From Carposina sasakii (Eukaryota > Arthropoda > Insecta > Lepidoptera > Carposinidae), in the NCBI GenBank assembly GCA_014607495.2, contig CP053154.1, positions 4,588,001 through 4,652,000 of the forward strand: 64,000 nucleotides of DNA, given 5' to 3'. The translations under genes and the position numbers were made by a program. The number at the start of each line of letters is the position of its first letter. The first letter of the stretch is position 1. Of this stretch, positions 10,900 to 22,916 are shown piece after piece. The notes under the pieces were generated by a model that was not told where the DNA came from, did no database searches, and saw only the letters and a program-made list of their open reading frames with translations.

Positions 10900-13308
10900 A
10901 TGCCTTTGTCTGCGGCAGAGAGGCAAAAACGGTACCGAGACCGACTAAAATTGAATAATCCTCAAAAATGGAAAGCACTACAGGAAAAAAATTTAGAAAG
11001 AGCTAAAAAATTCTATAAAAAAATTGGGGAGCTATCGGATCGAGAGAAAGAAAGCAGGCGAAAATATTGGAGGACTTTAAAACAAAAATCAGACTATAAA
11101 CAAGAAGTTATAGAAAAGGGTAAAACTCGAAAAGAATACCAAAGAATATATCAGAAAAGATATAGAACATTAACCAAAGAAAATAAAAATATGAAGAAAA
11201 AAATTGAATTATTAATCAAAGAGAATAAAGCTTTAAAGAAAAAAATATATAGATACAAAATTTTGCAAAACACAAAAGAAGACGAAGAAAAAGAAAATAT
11301 GTTTAGCAGAGAGTCATTTTATACTGTGTCAAGCCCAATATCAAAAACCAACTCATTTGTTGCTAATTTAAACACTACTGAAGAAGAAAAAGAAATTATT
11401 AAAAAGGAGTTATTTGAAAAGAATGTGTTAATAGAATCCTTAAAAATACAATATAATGCAGCAGGAAGTAATGAAAAGAGAAATGTATTAAAAGAAATTG
11501 TAAGTAACGACATCGTAAAAGGGTATAAAATGAAAAGTAAATTACAGTCTGCTATTGGGATTAAATACCCAATCAGACGTAATGCAAAAAAAGTTAATAT
11601 TAAACGAAATAACCTAGCAAATAAAATTTATACTTTTTTTAACCAAGATGATGTCAGTCGAGCTACTGCAGCTAAGAAAGAAACTAAAACAAAAAATAAA
11701 GTTAAAATGCAAAGACGATATTTGCTAGATTCGATGGTAAATTTACGGTTAAAATTTGTAAAGGAGACTGGAATTCCAATTTCATACGCCACATTCAGAC
11801 GTTTCAAGCCATTTTACGTATTGATCCCAAATTTATCAAATCGAAATACTTGTCTTTGCAAAAGACACAGTAATATAGATTTCAAGTTTACATCCCTAAA
11901 AACACTAAAAATTTTTAAGGACGGTGATACTTTGGACACCGTTATAAAGTCTACAGTGTGTGATTTATACTCCCAAAAGTGCATGTATTCAACATGTGAT
12001 ATTTGCAAAAACAAATCAATCAGATATGACTTACTGAATATAAAATTGAATGAAAAAGTGTCATGGCTAGAGTGGACGGTCAAAACCATAGAATATGAAA
12101 AGAACAATGAAAAAAAATCAACCAAAAAAACAATTAAACAAATAATATCAGGTATGTTAGAATCTCTATTATCAAATTTTGACACGGAATTAAGAGGCTT
12201 TAAAATTCATATTTACAACATTTCACATCAATACAAAATTTATAAATCATTGAAGGAGAATTTACAAAGAAATGAAATTATGCTACATTGTGACTTCTCA
12301 GAAAATTATAATTGCAAATTTCATAATGAAATACAAGCAGTACATTTTGGAGCATCACATTCACAAATCACCTTGCACACAAGCATTATATATAATGATG
12401 AAACTGATCCCGAATCATTTTGTACATTTTCCAACTGCAACAAACACACACCGGAATCGATCTGGGCTCACTTGGAGCCCCTGATGCGTGACATTAAACA
12501 TAGATTTCCTTTGAAAGACACTATACATTTCTTCTCAGATGGTCCGTCAAGTCAATACAGGCAAAAGAAGAACTTTGCCCTTCTTACCAAAATGATAGAA
12601 TCTTATGGTTTTATTTTTGCAACCTGGAATTTTTTTGAAGCGGCCCATGGGAAGGGTGCAGCGGATGGGGTTGGGGGAGTAGTAAAAAGATTGTTAGATA
12701 AACAAATATCATACGGACATGATATACCTGATGCTGAAACTGCGATTCAATTACTTGAACACAATACTGCTACCACTGTAAAATTATTTCTTATTGATCA
12801 GGAGGACATATTGAGAATAGAAAATCAAATTGAGGGTTGTAAATTTGTGGCCGTTCCAAATACGCAAAAAATACACCAAGTAATACCAAACGAAGATAAT
12901 ATAATTCAATATCGAATTTTAAGCTGCTTTTGTTTAAAGCCCAATATTTGCCAATGTTATGCCATAAAAAGTCACAAATTAATTACTGATCATGTTAAAC
13001 GTTCAAGAGCAAAACGACTTGTTATAGAATCTACATCTGAAAGTGAATCTGAGCAAGAAGACCTAGAGATGTTAGTAACCAATAAAGTTTTACCTAATTC
13101 TGATGATGTCGAACCTATAGGAGAAACTAATCATTATCATGTCAGTAATGCATCTACTTCAAATGTTACTATTTTATCTGATATTAAAGTAAATTTTAAA
13201 CCTAAGGATCTAGCAAAGATGGTTAAAAAGCCATCAAAATATTATAATGTTTCTACGGTTGATTTGAAGAGAAATTTCTGGGATCTTTTTAGTAGCGATA
13301 GTGAATAA
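10900..13308 (+). CDS. DDE-like transposase of the Sola-like transposon
   Basis: The best start is the ATG at 10,900, six bases after a strong splice acceptor (tttattctttacag); 802 aa. The frame is open slightly further upstream only because of the intron. The N-terminus (MPLSAAERQKRYRDRLK) is a short basic helix motif shared by a widespread family of uncharacterised invertebrate proteins, followed by Lys/Glu-rich coiled coil (~60-180). A cysteine-rich zinc-binding region lies near residues 315-380. The catalytic-looking core has HCDFSENY (~465), HFFSDGPSSQYRQKKN (~548) and EAAHGKGAADGVGG (~588), which I take as the acidic triad region of an RNase H-fold transposase. The tail is acidic/serine-rich. 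Nothing breaks the frame. Superfamily is inferred from the 4-bp TSD; the identity of the triad is not proven. Confidence 0.8.
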   Translation: MPLSAAERQKRYRDRLKLNNPQKWKALQEKNLERAKKFYKKIGELSDREKESRRKYWRTLKQKSDYKQEVIEKGKTRKEYQRIYQKRYRTLTKENKNMKKKIELLIKENKALKKKIYRYKILQNTKEDEEKENMFSRESFYTVSSPISKTNSFVANLNTTEEEKEIIKKELFEKNVLIESLKIQYNAAGSNEKRNVLKEIVSNDIVKGYKMKSKLQSAIGIKYPIRRNAKKVNIKRNNLANKIYTFFNQDDVSRATAAKKETKTKNKVKMQRRYLLDSMVNLRLKFVKETGIPISYATFRRFKPFYVLIPNLSNRNTCLCKRHSNIDFKFTSLKTLKIFKDGDTLDTVIKSTVCDLYSQKCMYSTCDICKNKSIRYDLLNIKLNEKVSWLEWTVKTIEYEKNNEKKSTKKTIKQIISGMLESLLSNFDTELRGFKIHIYNISHQYKIYKSLKENLQRNEIMLHCDFSENYNCKFHNEIQAVHFGASHSQITLHTSIIYNDETDPESFCTFSNCNKHTPESIWAHLEPLMRDIKHRFPLKDTIHFFSDGPSSQYRQKKNFALLTKMIESYGFIFATWNFFEAAHGKGAADGVGGVVKRLLDKQISYGHDIPDAETAIQLLEHNTATTVKLFLIDQEDILRIENQIEGCKFVAVPNTQKIHQVIPNEDNIIQYRILSCFCLKPNICQCYAIKSHKLITDHVKRSRAKRLVIESTSESESEQEDLEMLVTNKVLPNSDDVEPIGETNHYHVSNASTSNVTILSDIKVNFKPKDLAKMVKKPSKYYNVSTVDLKRNFWDLFSSDSE

Positions 13309-14157
13309 TATGTATAGTTATATAAGGTCTACCTATTCATACACGAAATATTTTAAGGGTATCATCTAACGGTTTTTAACTGTTAGACGGTTATAACGAA
13401 GCCATTTCAAAAGTTTTTTTTCTAATTTTATTAAATATATTTACATTAAATAATTTAAAATTACTTGAGCTACAAAATAAATACTGGTTTCTTATTTTTT
13501 GACCTTTAACATTCAGAACGTTTATTTATTTACTTTCATTTAAGGGGTTTTCATTAAAGGTTTTATGCAAAATATATAAAAAAAAATTGAATTATAATAA
13601 TTTCGTAAAAAGAAAAACACTTAAAATATTTTTTTTTGTTGTTTTGTATCTTTAGATACGACTTAAGAAGCTACTGTTAAAATATTTCATGTATGAATAG
13701 GCAGACATTATATATAAATATTAGGAAGTTAATCGTGCAGTATTATCATGACGATAGAGAGAATGTTCAAAGTTCGCATTTTAATATTATATTTTTATTT
13801 TCGATTTATGATTAACTGAGTAACCATCTTCAAATTAAACATAACCCTGACGGTTTTATTATTGTCATTATTTTGTATGTTTCATGTTTATGTTCACTAT
13901 GTCCAGTACAGCCGCGGGGTCTACGCTAAGCTAGCTATTCATGTGAGTGACTTAAAGAAATGTAGGAGCGCGACGGAGTTACGCCGATATAAACCTAACC
14001 TGTGTCTATGTGCACACTCACACAAATGCAAAGCTCGGCTTAAACCTCACGAACTGTACATAATAATGTACGTGTACGTGTTTGATTAATTATTACAATA
14101 TTAAATACTAAAAAACTGTTTTATTTACCACTGTGAATGCAGCCCTTGTTTTCTTTT
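13309..14157 (+). other. 3' region of the Sola-like transposon
   Basis: Holds a likely poly(A) signal AATAAA at 13,476-13,481. No second gene is seen; the 75-codon frame near 13.9 kb has no features. Confidence 0.5.
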
Positions 14158-14194
14158 ATGTTACTTTTATGTTATTGTGACATAAAAGTAACAT
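14158..14194. repeat. subterminal hairpin
   Basis: A perfect 15-bp inverted repeat, ATGTTACTTTTATGT, separated from its complement by 7 bases, abuts the right TIR. Such subterminal palindromes often serve as transposase contact sites; function here is inferred. Confidence 0.75.
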
Positions 14195-14227
14195 TTCTGA
14201 AATGAGCAATTATTTTGAAAATGACCC
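14194..14227 (-). repeat. right terminal inverted repeat, 34 bp
   Basis: Reverse complement of 3,646-3,679, followed by the ATAA target duplicate. Confidence 0.9.
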
Positions 14228-14231
14228 ATAA

Positions 14232-15596
14232 ACACGACTGTGTACCCAAAAATGGGGTAGCTAGAACTGCAGGATCGCGAATGGGATCATAATAATATGT
14301 AAAGGCAAATTAAACCGGGGCCAATTCTTGAAGTCTCGAGTTGGAACGAAGCCGAAGTGGACCCGTTGTAGATGCTCAGAACAAAGCACCAATTACTTTA
14401 TGGTAACGTAATTAGACACATTTCAGCACAAGACAGATATTTGTTTTTATTCTGTCATACTCGCGACCGATGCGTGCTAAAATATACCTTATTACTCAAG
14501 CGGTAAGTATACATTGCTTCGCACCGCGTTACGTTAACGGTTGGTTAGTGGTTGCGTTTCGGCTCAAAAAAATTCAAGAATGGCCCCCTGATTGCATTCT
14601 ATGTATATTATGTTGCTTTGCGCTATGCTAAAATAATAAGAAAATAAAAAGTGAAAACTGTGGCATAATTTGGTGTTACAATTTTATAAATTTCTTTGCA
14701 TTATTTTCTCTTTTAGAATCTAATTGAAATACTTATCTAAATAGCCGTTTTGTTTAACTAACTAGGTACCTATTGTTATAGCTGGATTGAAGAATACCCT
14801 GTATTACATATTTACTACATTGGCGTTTTTTGTTTTTAATTCTGAATTCTAAAATGCCCATACACATAGATTTCAAAATATCTTCATAAAATCCCTATCC
14901 GTTACCTAGAGTAAATTAAAATATTACATACTTCTAACTAGCTTATTCATTTCCATATTGCAATAATCCTTCCTGTCAGCTGACGCGTGCCAACATTGTT
15001 TTGTATATGATAATCACAGCCTAAATGAATATACAATGATCCGAATATATTTGCATCACGTCGATGATACATGGACGAAATAATCAGCTATGGAAAATGG
15101 CAGACCGCGGGCCATTCTCATTTCGACGCTCGACCAATTTCCATTGCACAAAACCAATACAGAAATTAATGTTGTTTTCATGGTTCACTTTTCGCGGTCG
15201 TCGACGATATATGAATATGTAAACATTTAATTGTATACCAAGCAGGGGCCGGTCATATAAAATGTACAAAGGTATATTTGATAAGCTCGTGCATACGTCA
15301 AATGGACTATGAATAATTTGCCGGTTAATCTTTTACTATATTTTACATTGTTGAATATTTAAATTTTTATAGCCTATCAGATATATTCCATTAATCTGTG
15401 TCACAAAATTCAAATCATGGTTAGGTACATACTTAGGTTAGTTAGTTAGTGAATTAATTAACTAACTAACTAGGTACTTACTTAGGTATTCGTTTATTTA
15501 AGGAAAAACAATTTTTAAAAGCAGATTTATTATAGGTCACCTGAAATCACCTCCTACATCCAAATAAACGCACATTCATTACCTATTATTTTCGTC
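14232..15596. other. intergenic, no gene seen
   Basis: AT-rich DNA without convincing frames, splice pairs or repeats shared with other parts of the window. Confidence 0.5.
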
Positions 15597-15735
15597 GTCT
15601 TCGTCTTCAGCCTATTGCTTGCAGTCCACTGCTGGACGTAGGCCTCTCCCCAGGGCACGCCACAAGGCTACTGCCATAGGGGGGTATTGGCCATAGTCAC
15701 CACGCCGGGCAGGCAGGTTGGTGACCTGTTAATTT
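15597..15735 (-). repeat. lepidopteran retroelement 3'-end fragment
   Basis: On the minus strand this reads '...ggcctacgtccagcagtggactgc...' preceded by a block about the neighbouring GC-rich 'ccgcccggcgtggtgacta' type sequence, an arrangement familiar from non-LTR elements of Lepidoptera. It lies just upstream of the secreted-protein gene's first exon. Family not determined. Confidence 0.45.
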
Positions 15736-15848
15736 TATATTTATTTCATTTGTTTCAGGTGCGCCTGAGAATGAGCTTGTCGCTCAGTGTGCGAGCGCAG
15801 TCCCACGGGACATTCTGAAACCGTTCCTGAGGATATAACAAGCTCATC

Positions 15849-18800
15849 ATGTTCTCCAAACTGATTACTTGGGCGGTTTCCGCCCTATTGTGTAAGTATA
15901 CTCACAATTTATTTATTTCATTAATTTATTTAGGGCCGACTTTTCCTTAATCTTAGGGATTGAAAAAATCCGCCCTACTTTTTAGACGTAGGTTGCTTTA
16001 TTTATACGATGTTTATGAAACAAAAAGTCATTATCGATGGGATACACACTTATATATACAAGCAACATCAAATATCAAGGAAAATCATAAAAAATTCATA
16101 CGAAAACCCAACAAAAAATATACCTACATTCTCCCAATAATAAATAATAAATGCCGCTTGTTAGAAGTAGGTACGTTTTCGTTAAAAGTGGGCAACTTTA
16201 GTAAATGCTACGGAAAACCCTAAAAAGGACAATTGGTCCCACATCGGGCCCATAAATATTGGGCAAACATGTCAACACGCAAAGCTCATGAATAAGGGCC
16301 GCTTAAAGGACGAAGGACTAAATTCTATAACTCTTTCATCCGGCGAAGAAATTTCCACATTGTATTTTGAAAATGTTTTTGCTAAAACGATTCTGCGCAT
16401 AAATAAATCAGAACAGAATACAATATGGCTCGGCGGATAAAAGATTACTACATTTAATAGGTATAACTATTACGAATTTTTAATGAAACTAAAAATCTAT
16501 GTATTTATTTGTATAGACACTTACGTATGTATCACAACTCGAACAGCAAAGCTGTTTGCAAATTGCCGAGCTCTACATTTTTAGTATAGGTGCTTACTTG
16601 GTTTTACTAAAATTATTTCACAAATAACAATATAAAAACTGATCACATGAAACAAGCAAAGTTAAAATAATAATTCGCCAGCGAAGACTCATATAATTAA
16701 GCAAAGTTCTGCCACATCCTTTCAAAATCCATCGAAACAAATCCTATTCAGGTAGGTATATTATACTGTGCCTAAAGTAATTGGGAATCAAGCAGATTGG
16801 AACAAAGAGGGTTCGAAGGTCCCGATTCTCGATCCGTATCTAAGGTAGACTATCGCAGTCCACTTGGTCGCAAATGGTGTGGAAGTAACTAGAATATAAC
16901 GATATGGCCCCATTGGAATGTGTAACCTACTCTTGGATACAACATACAGCGGGTAAAGCTGTAAGCCGAGATATCGAACGAAATTGTAAATCCATTTGCC
17001 ATCAGTATACAGACTAAATTACTTTGGTACACTTAGAAATCAGACGTTCTTTATTTCGTTCGCTATTGTGTAGCTTATTTGAGTTCAGTAAATGTATTCT
17101 TCAATCTGTATCTACTTGGAAAATGGGTATGCCGTGTTCGAGAACTCTGGCATAGTCTCATAAAATGCATCTTGCATTACGACATACGTGAATTGCCCTG
17201 AGTGCCTCGATTTTCTATCACAAATGGAATTTCAATGGACTCTAGAATTTCTGCGGAGTTGCATCCAAGGTAAATTATATTTTACTCGTATATATTATTA
17301 AATGTATTCATACCGGATACAAGCCACAAAGTGAACTAAGTATACAAAATTTGTTTTTGATTAATCCATATCTGCGTTTAAAAAGAATCTATCAAATATT
17401 TTTACAAACAATTTCACATATTCATATATTGTTACAGAGATAGCGACATTTACTTTACATCTGTCATTTTACAAAAGTGTCACTGAATATTGTATATTTT
17501 TATTAAAACACTATACAGCACAGACATTTCAAATAACATCAATTTGGTGAAGTCACGTACCTATCTCCCAACATTTAAATAGTAATATGTTTCTGAAAGG
17601 CCTATTTGTAAAGTACAAAATTCGGAGTACCTACCTGGATTTCGTTTTACAAAATTGAATACACTCGATATTTACACATGGATAAATAGATAAACGATAA
17701 ATTGCATGGCTACATAAATAACCAAAGTAGTGGCGGGTGTTTTGTTTTTCTATCGAAAAGTTCTCTATAAAACGACATCACACACCATTTCGCTAACGAC
17801 TCACATATCTTGTGGATTCCATTGTTTGTAAACACCCTCTTTTTTAGTCGTATGAAGGTACTATCACAGGTCATTTACCAACCAGTGGCACTGAAGTAAC
17901 ATTGTTCAAGGCTTTTTCTTTATCGGTACATTTAGCTCTTATGCTCTTTGGGTCCTTGAAGCTAAAACGACTGAAGCGCTGAAAACAAAAGTAGGAATTT
18001 TTTACAAAGGCGCTTTGTCGTTGCTACGAGACGTAGCTTGGTTACGATTTTATGTGTGTATTTTTTCAGGAAATCGTGCTTTAATTAAATATACCCTGAA
18101 ATATGTTTTAATAACATCGTACATAAAAAATATAATTCGGTTTTATAATATGCCAGTACAGATTTTATTGTTATGTTTTAGTAATTCTCTTTTTTTCTTC
18201 TATTTCAGTTAGCTTAGTATTAGCCGATGGTCCAGTATACGATGGAGGTCAGCCCAAACCCAGCGCACCAGCGCCTCCTGCTGGACAGTACTTAACGCAA
18301 ACTGTTTACGGATTTCTGGACTTCACAACAACTATCGGAAATACTATAATGGTTTTCTCGCCGCAGTCCGCCCCACCACCAGGTCATTTATTGTATTTTC
18401 ACTTACACATGATATAAACTCGCTTACATGCAAAGAACTATCTCCAGCTAGTCGCCAATCTTCATCCTCGTGACTATAACAAGAACAATTAAATCGTAAT
18501 TTTGATCGTAATAAACTATTCCTTGAGTAACATATTTATGTATTTTAGAAGTTTTTACTTTATACAGGATGATTTTTGGTCGTCAACGTTCCCGAAAACT
18601 ACGGAATCTCCTCATCATCACGATCATTTTTCTCCATTGAAGCATACCTGGGAAGTGTCTGGTTTCCAAAATATTAGGGTCCAAAGTTGACTAAATAGAC
18701 TGCGTTTTTCTGCATAAATGCACATAGACGCACGTAGCAAGATTTTTTTGACAAGAAATAATTAATATCTGTCTATAAAAAAACTAACATAAACACTAGA

Positions 18801-21800
18801 CACTATAAATTTCGCCCAATCAAGTAATAAAAAAAAATCCAGCATTTTTTTGGCATAAACTTACTTTATTTGATGTATAAAGTACGTACCCTTCATTAAG
18901 GGTGGCCACGAAAAAACACCCTGTATACAACAACCACTAATAACCAATTTAACTCTCATCCAATTCTTTATCGATGTTTTATTTATTTTTAGAACCACCA
19001 TCTACGGAAAAGGCTGTCCAAGAAAACATTATTGATACAAAACCGCCTCCACCATCTATCACCAGTGTTAAACCAGAAGCCATCAAACCAAGCAAAACTG
19101 CTGACAAGGGTAAATCAAGCAAACCAGTAGTCCAGGCGGTATTATCCAGTGCAGTGAACGTTGTGACTTCACCACCAAAGAAGGAGGAAAAACTTGCTAA
19201 CGTACCTAAGTCTGAGATTAAAGAACAGAAACAAATTATTACAAAAGTAGAAGTAGTGGCTGGTTCCTCAAAAATTGACGAAATTAATACGCCTAAACAA
19301 ACTTCTCCAAAACCAAAACAAAATGCCCAGTCTAACAAAAAGCACAAAGTTGAAAATATTAAAAGTGTAACAAATATTCTAAGTAGCAAAGTAGAAGTGA
19401 AACAAGCGCCACCATCAATAATACATTCCAAAGTAAATAGTGTTGTTGAAGTTAAATCAAGTCAGGCCGAAGATGAACCCGCAATTTTAATTACGAACAA
19501 CAACATCGGAGAGCCAGAATACGACTTCTTATCTCGACAGCCATCTGAATTTGTAGAAGAAACTTATAAAGTTATCAATCTAAGGCCATCAAAGACGCAT
19601 GGTCAGAAGCCGAAGCATAAGAACCGGCCTCCTACGCCAGCTCCAGAAGATGATGATGATCATCCCATCGGTCTCGTCACGACCCTAGGAGGCACCGTAG
19701 TAAAGGACGGCTTAACAACTGTGCATGAAACCAGTGTGATAGGAACATACATCTCCGGAAAATACGCACAAGTGTTAAACAGTAACTCTAAAGTCTTGCA
19801 GCCCGCAGGACACAGAGCCAAGATTGCGCCAACGCCAACCCATCGAATACTTAAAACAGCAGCACCCACAATATCGAAGAATCATAGGTATAATTTGGAA
19901 CCAACACCCTCGGTTTCCATTGAGGAACCTAATCCTGGTAAAGGCACACGTAGGCAAACAAGCAACGGTAGTTCCTTTAAAAATCGTCATAGATCCCAAA
20001 ACCAAGGCGATAACGAAAATCACGAAAGTCCTCCAAGTCAAAATAAAAAATATAAAAACAGAAATACACAGTCTCAACGAACCCAAAGGTATCCCATAGA
20101 TGTCTAAAGGCATGCCCGCCCGAAGCTTCGTTCTTCTCATCTCTATCTACTGAGTCAGCATGCCGTAGATTTGTGCATGTCGTACAGCTTTATAAATGAT
20201 AATACATTGTTTTAACTAATATGTAGTATTTTTAGCATGTAGTAACATCATTAATATCAAATCGCCGACTTACAATATCAAATCCTTTCTGCCTTCATAA
20301 TTCTGCCTGTCATTATCATAATTAGTGATTTAAATTAACATTTTATAAAATTAAAATAATAACCAATCTGGAATTTTTTACTAAATAAGAACAATATTCT
20401 TATTCTTTCAGTACTCGTTTTGGCCGCCCAGCTCAAACTGCTCAACTGGCAACCGTCTCTGTTTTCAGTGAAACGTCGACGCCATCCTTTGCCAATCGCA
20501 GAAAATCCAACAGAAATTCCGGACACAAAACAACAGTGACCCCTTCCAATAATAATGAGTCCAGACGCTTCAAGAACCGTGTGCAGCCAACTCCAGTAGA
20601 GCAGGTCACACCAGCACCTACTAGCATCTATAAATTCAAACTTAACCGTGCTCCAGGTTCAGGCCGCTGGCAATACAAACCCAGTCCTAAACCTAAAGTA
20701 AACATTCGCAAATCAACAGGCGATGACGATTCTCAAACGACGCCAAATTCAAACCCTCTACTTGACGACCTTCAATCTAATGATGTCGCTCCCCAAGCAA
20801 GATCTGATAACGACTTAGAGCTGTCTGGATCTCAAAATGGCCCTGGTGCACTTTTAGACAACGACACAGAAGATAACTCTATTGAAAAAACTCCACCAGT
20901 TGAAACAATAAAGGTCGAAATTTCTACTCCTGCCGATTTTAAAGATGTTTACTACGAAATTGCTACGATAAAATCGCCTTATACTTTCCAAGTAAGTACT
21001 TGTTTCTGATATTACCGAAAATTATCGATAGATATACGTTTAAATTATACCATGTGATTTATGTTGTTTATTGTTTACAGGTCGGACATGTTAAAAATAC
21101 TCGTATCATCACCGTCACAAACACAATAGAAAAACGAATTGAGCCAACTGTAGTTCCCAGTGTTCAGAGTACGTTGAACGAGCCGTTGACTGAAAACATA
21201 TTGGCAACAGCATCTCCTTATGGAAAAGATCATAATTTGGATTCAAGTATAGCAACCCTTCCAGCCATTACACTATCTTCAGATATGGAAACACCACCAC
21301 TAGAAACTGTAGTGGAAACATTTAGCACAACGCAGCATATGTTGAAGACTCACATCTTGCCTGTGGTTAGAGATATAAACATAACAAGCAGCTTAACATT
21401 TATACAAACATACGAAATTACACGATTCGTTACTGCCACTAAAACTTTACCGCCAATGGACTTTTTCCAGTTCATTCCAAGCAAAACATTGAAGGAATTC
21501 AATAGTCGTCTCGATGAAGCTGGTTCCGAACTACATTTGGAATTAGATTTTGGAGATAGCAATGAAGAAGAAGATGGAGTTCCCCGACGTGTCTTCCCAC
21601 CAGATTTGGACTTGGCTAATATCGGATCTGAATTCGATTTAGCTGAAGTAGACAAATACAGAGTGCCGGACAACCACTTAAGACTTAAAAAAGCACATGG
21701 CCAAAGTAAGGCGAACCAAGTAACCGAGGCTCCAAACCCACCGGCTGCGGCTTTGACACCGGAGCAAGCGCAGCAATTGGCTCTTCTGAGGTTACTGAAC

Positions 21801-22259
21801 CCTGCTGCTGCAGCACAAATCCCAAGCGTGGTGACTACTTCTAAACCAGTACTGAAATTCGAAACGATATTCGAATCTCATGTAATTCCAGTGTTTAATG
21901 GCAAGAGCACAGTACACAGCACTATATCTAGACCAGTGGCTACGGTTACCAAAACTGAATATGAAATTGGAACCAGTAGCCTCCCAGCCATACCCCTACC
22001 GCAGAACCCGCTCTTCCCTCAACAGCAGTTCACAGTGACCTCTACGCCAGTCGTAATCAACACTGAAGTTGTTGCTACCGACAGTCAAGTACTAAAACTG
22101 ACTTTCGGCGCAAAGGCGGTATACACTACACTCTTTACGACTAAAGTGGTGCCTACGGTATTGACCTCTTACGTCACTACTTCAATACCACTTCAGCCCA
22201 GCGCCGGCTTTCCAGGTTACTATCCTGCGCCCTTCGCACCCTTCCCTTACGTAGGATAA
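15849..22259 (+). CDS. secreted Pro/Thr/Ser-rich insect protein (DUF4758-like), five coding exons
   Basis: Exons by GT/AG sites and phase: 15,849-15,891; 18,209-18,382; 18,993-20,088; 20,412-20,991; 21,081-22,259. Together 3,072 nt, 1,023 aa, with all joins in frame. A 5' UTR exon seems to begin at 15,759 after a 'tttgtttcag' acceptor. Residues 1-22 are a signal peptide (MFSKLITWAVSALLFSLVLA). The mature start carries 'YGFLDFTTTIGNTIMVFSP', a conserved insect motif, and exon 3 has a second conserved block, 'TTVHETSVIGTYISGKYAQV'. Long disordered Lys/Pro/Thr/Ser stretches separate these. Exon 5 is rich in Thr/Val repeats (TVVETFSTT, FETIFESHVIPVF, VYTTLFTTKVVPTV). The motifs recall Pfam DUF4758 insect proteins, function unknown; that name is from memory. 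Extracellular or matrix-associated location is likely. Confidence 0.85.
15892..18208 (+). other. intron 1 of the secreted-protein gene
   Basis: 2.3 kb between donor 'gtaagtatac' and acceptor 'tctatttcag'. Contains no recognisable coding or mobile element. Confidence 0.75.
18561..18927 (+). mobile_element. MITE copy C, in intron 2 of the secreted-protein gene
   Basis: 367 bp with 'tatacaggatgatttttggt' at the left and the inverted 'ccctgtata' at the right. Same body as copies A and B. It lies only ~65 bp upstream of exon 3, so it is close to the splice acceptor. Confidence 0.85.
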
Positions 22260-22916
22260 ATCTCCAGTATTGAATGAAAATATATAGAATGTGTGATATA
22301 TTTTAGTGTTATAACTGTGTATAGTGCTAGGAACAATGACAGTGCAATAGTTTTCCTCAAGGAACGAAACTTTTAAACTAGTGTGTAGTGCACGTGATAA
22401 ACTATATTGCGAGTGGGTGAGCAACAGTGCAAAAGCAGCAAAATTTCGGGATTTATTGCCTTTGCGGGAAAACACGAAAACTGTAAAGTTGTATGTATTC
22501 GTAAGTTTTCAGAGATCAGCTCCCTTAGTACGTATTCGGTGCGTCCATATAATATAACATGTTCTTTAACACGAAAAGATTCATACAAAATCATACAACT
22601 TTATTTAATAGATCTTTTACGAGTATAGTCAGGACGCACCTTGGATCTAATTTTAGGTTAGGAATAAAATTCGAGACGACATTTGCTTTGTAAATATGGA
22701 TATTTATATGAGTCGTACTTCGTTGTATATAATGTATGTAGCTACCTAATTAGTTTAGAGTTTGTGTATACTTTGAAATGTGAATTAAGATGTCTCTATC
22801 TACCTGTTATACATATTTCTTTAGTAATATATTTTGTAATTTTATATAAAAACAAATACATATAAAAGTACAGTACAGTAGTAAATTTTTTATTTGAGAT
22901 GTTATAAATTAATAAA
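22260..22916 (+). terminator. 3' UTR with two poly(A) signals
   Basis: AATAAA occurs at 22,663-22,668 and again at 22,911-22,916 downstream of the stop codon. The second lies in a strongly AT-rich stretch. Which is used cannot be told from the sequence. Confidence 0.5.

Larger units (their letters stand above)
3646..14227 (+). mobile_element. DNA transposon, Sola-like, interrupted by gypsy element
   Basis: The outer ends are 34-bp perfect inverted repeats beginning GGGTCATTTTCAAAATAATT, flanked by a 4-bp target duplication ATAA (3,642-3,645 and 14,228-14,231). Removing the nested gypsy element (5,914 bp plus 4-bp TSD) leaves about 4.66 kb. It encodes one ~802-aa DDE-like protein on the plus strand. 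A 4-bp TSD plus a single transposase is the plan known for Sola elements, so I suggest Sola, tentatively; another 4-bp-TSD superfamily is possible. Perfect TIRs and an intact ORF imply recent activity. Confidence 0.85.
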
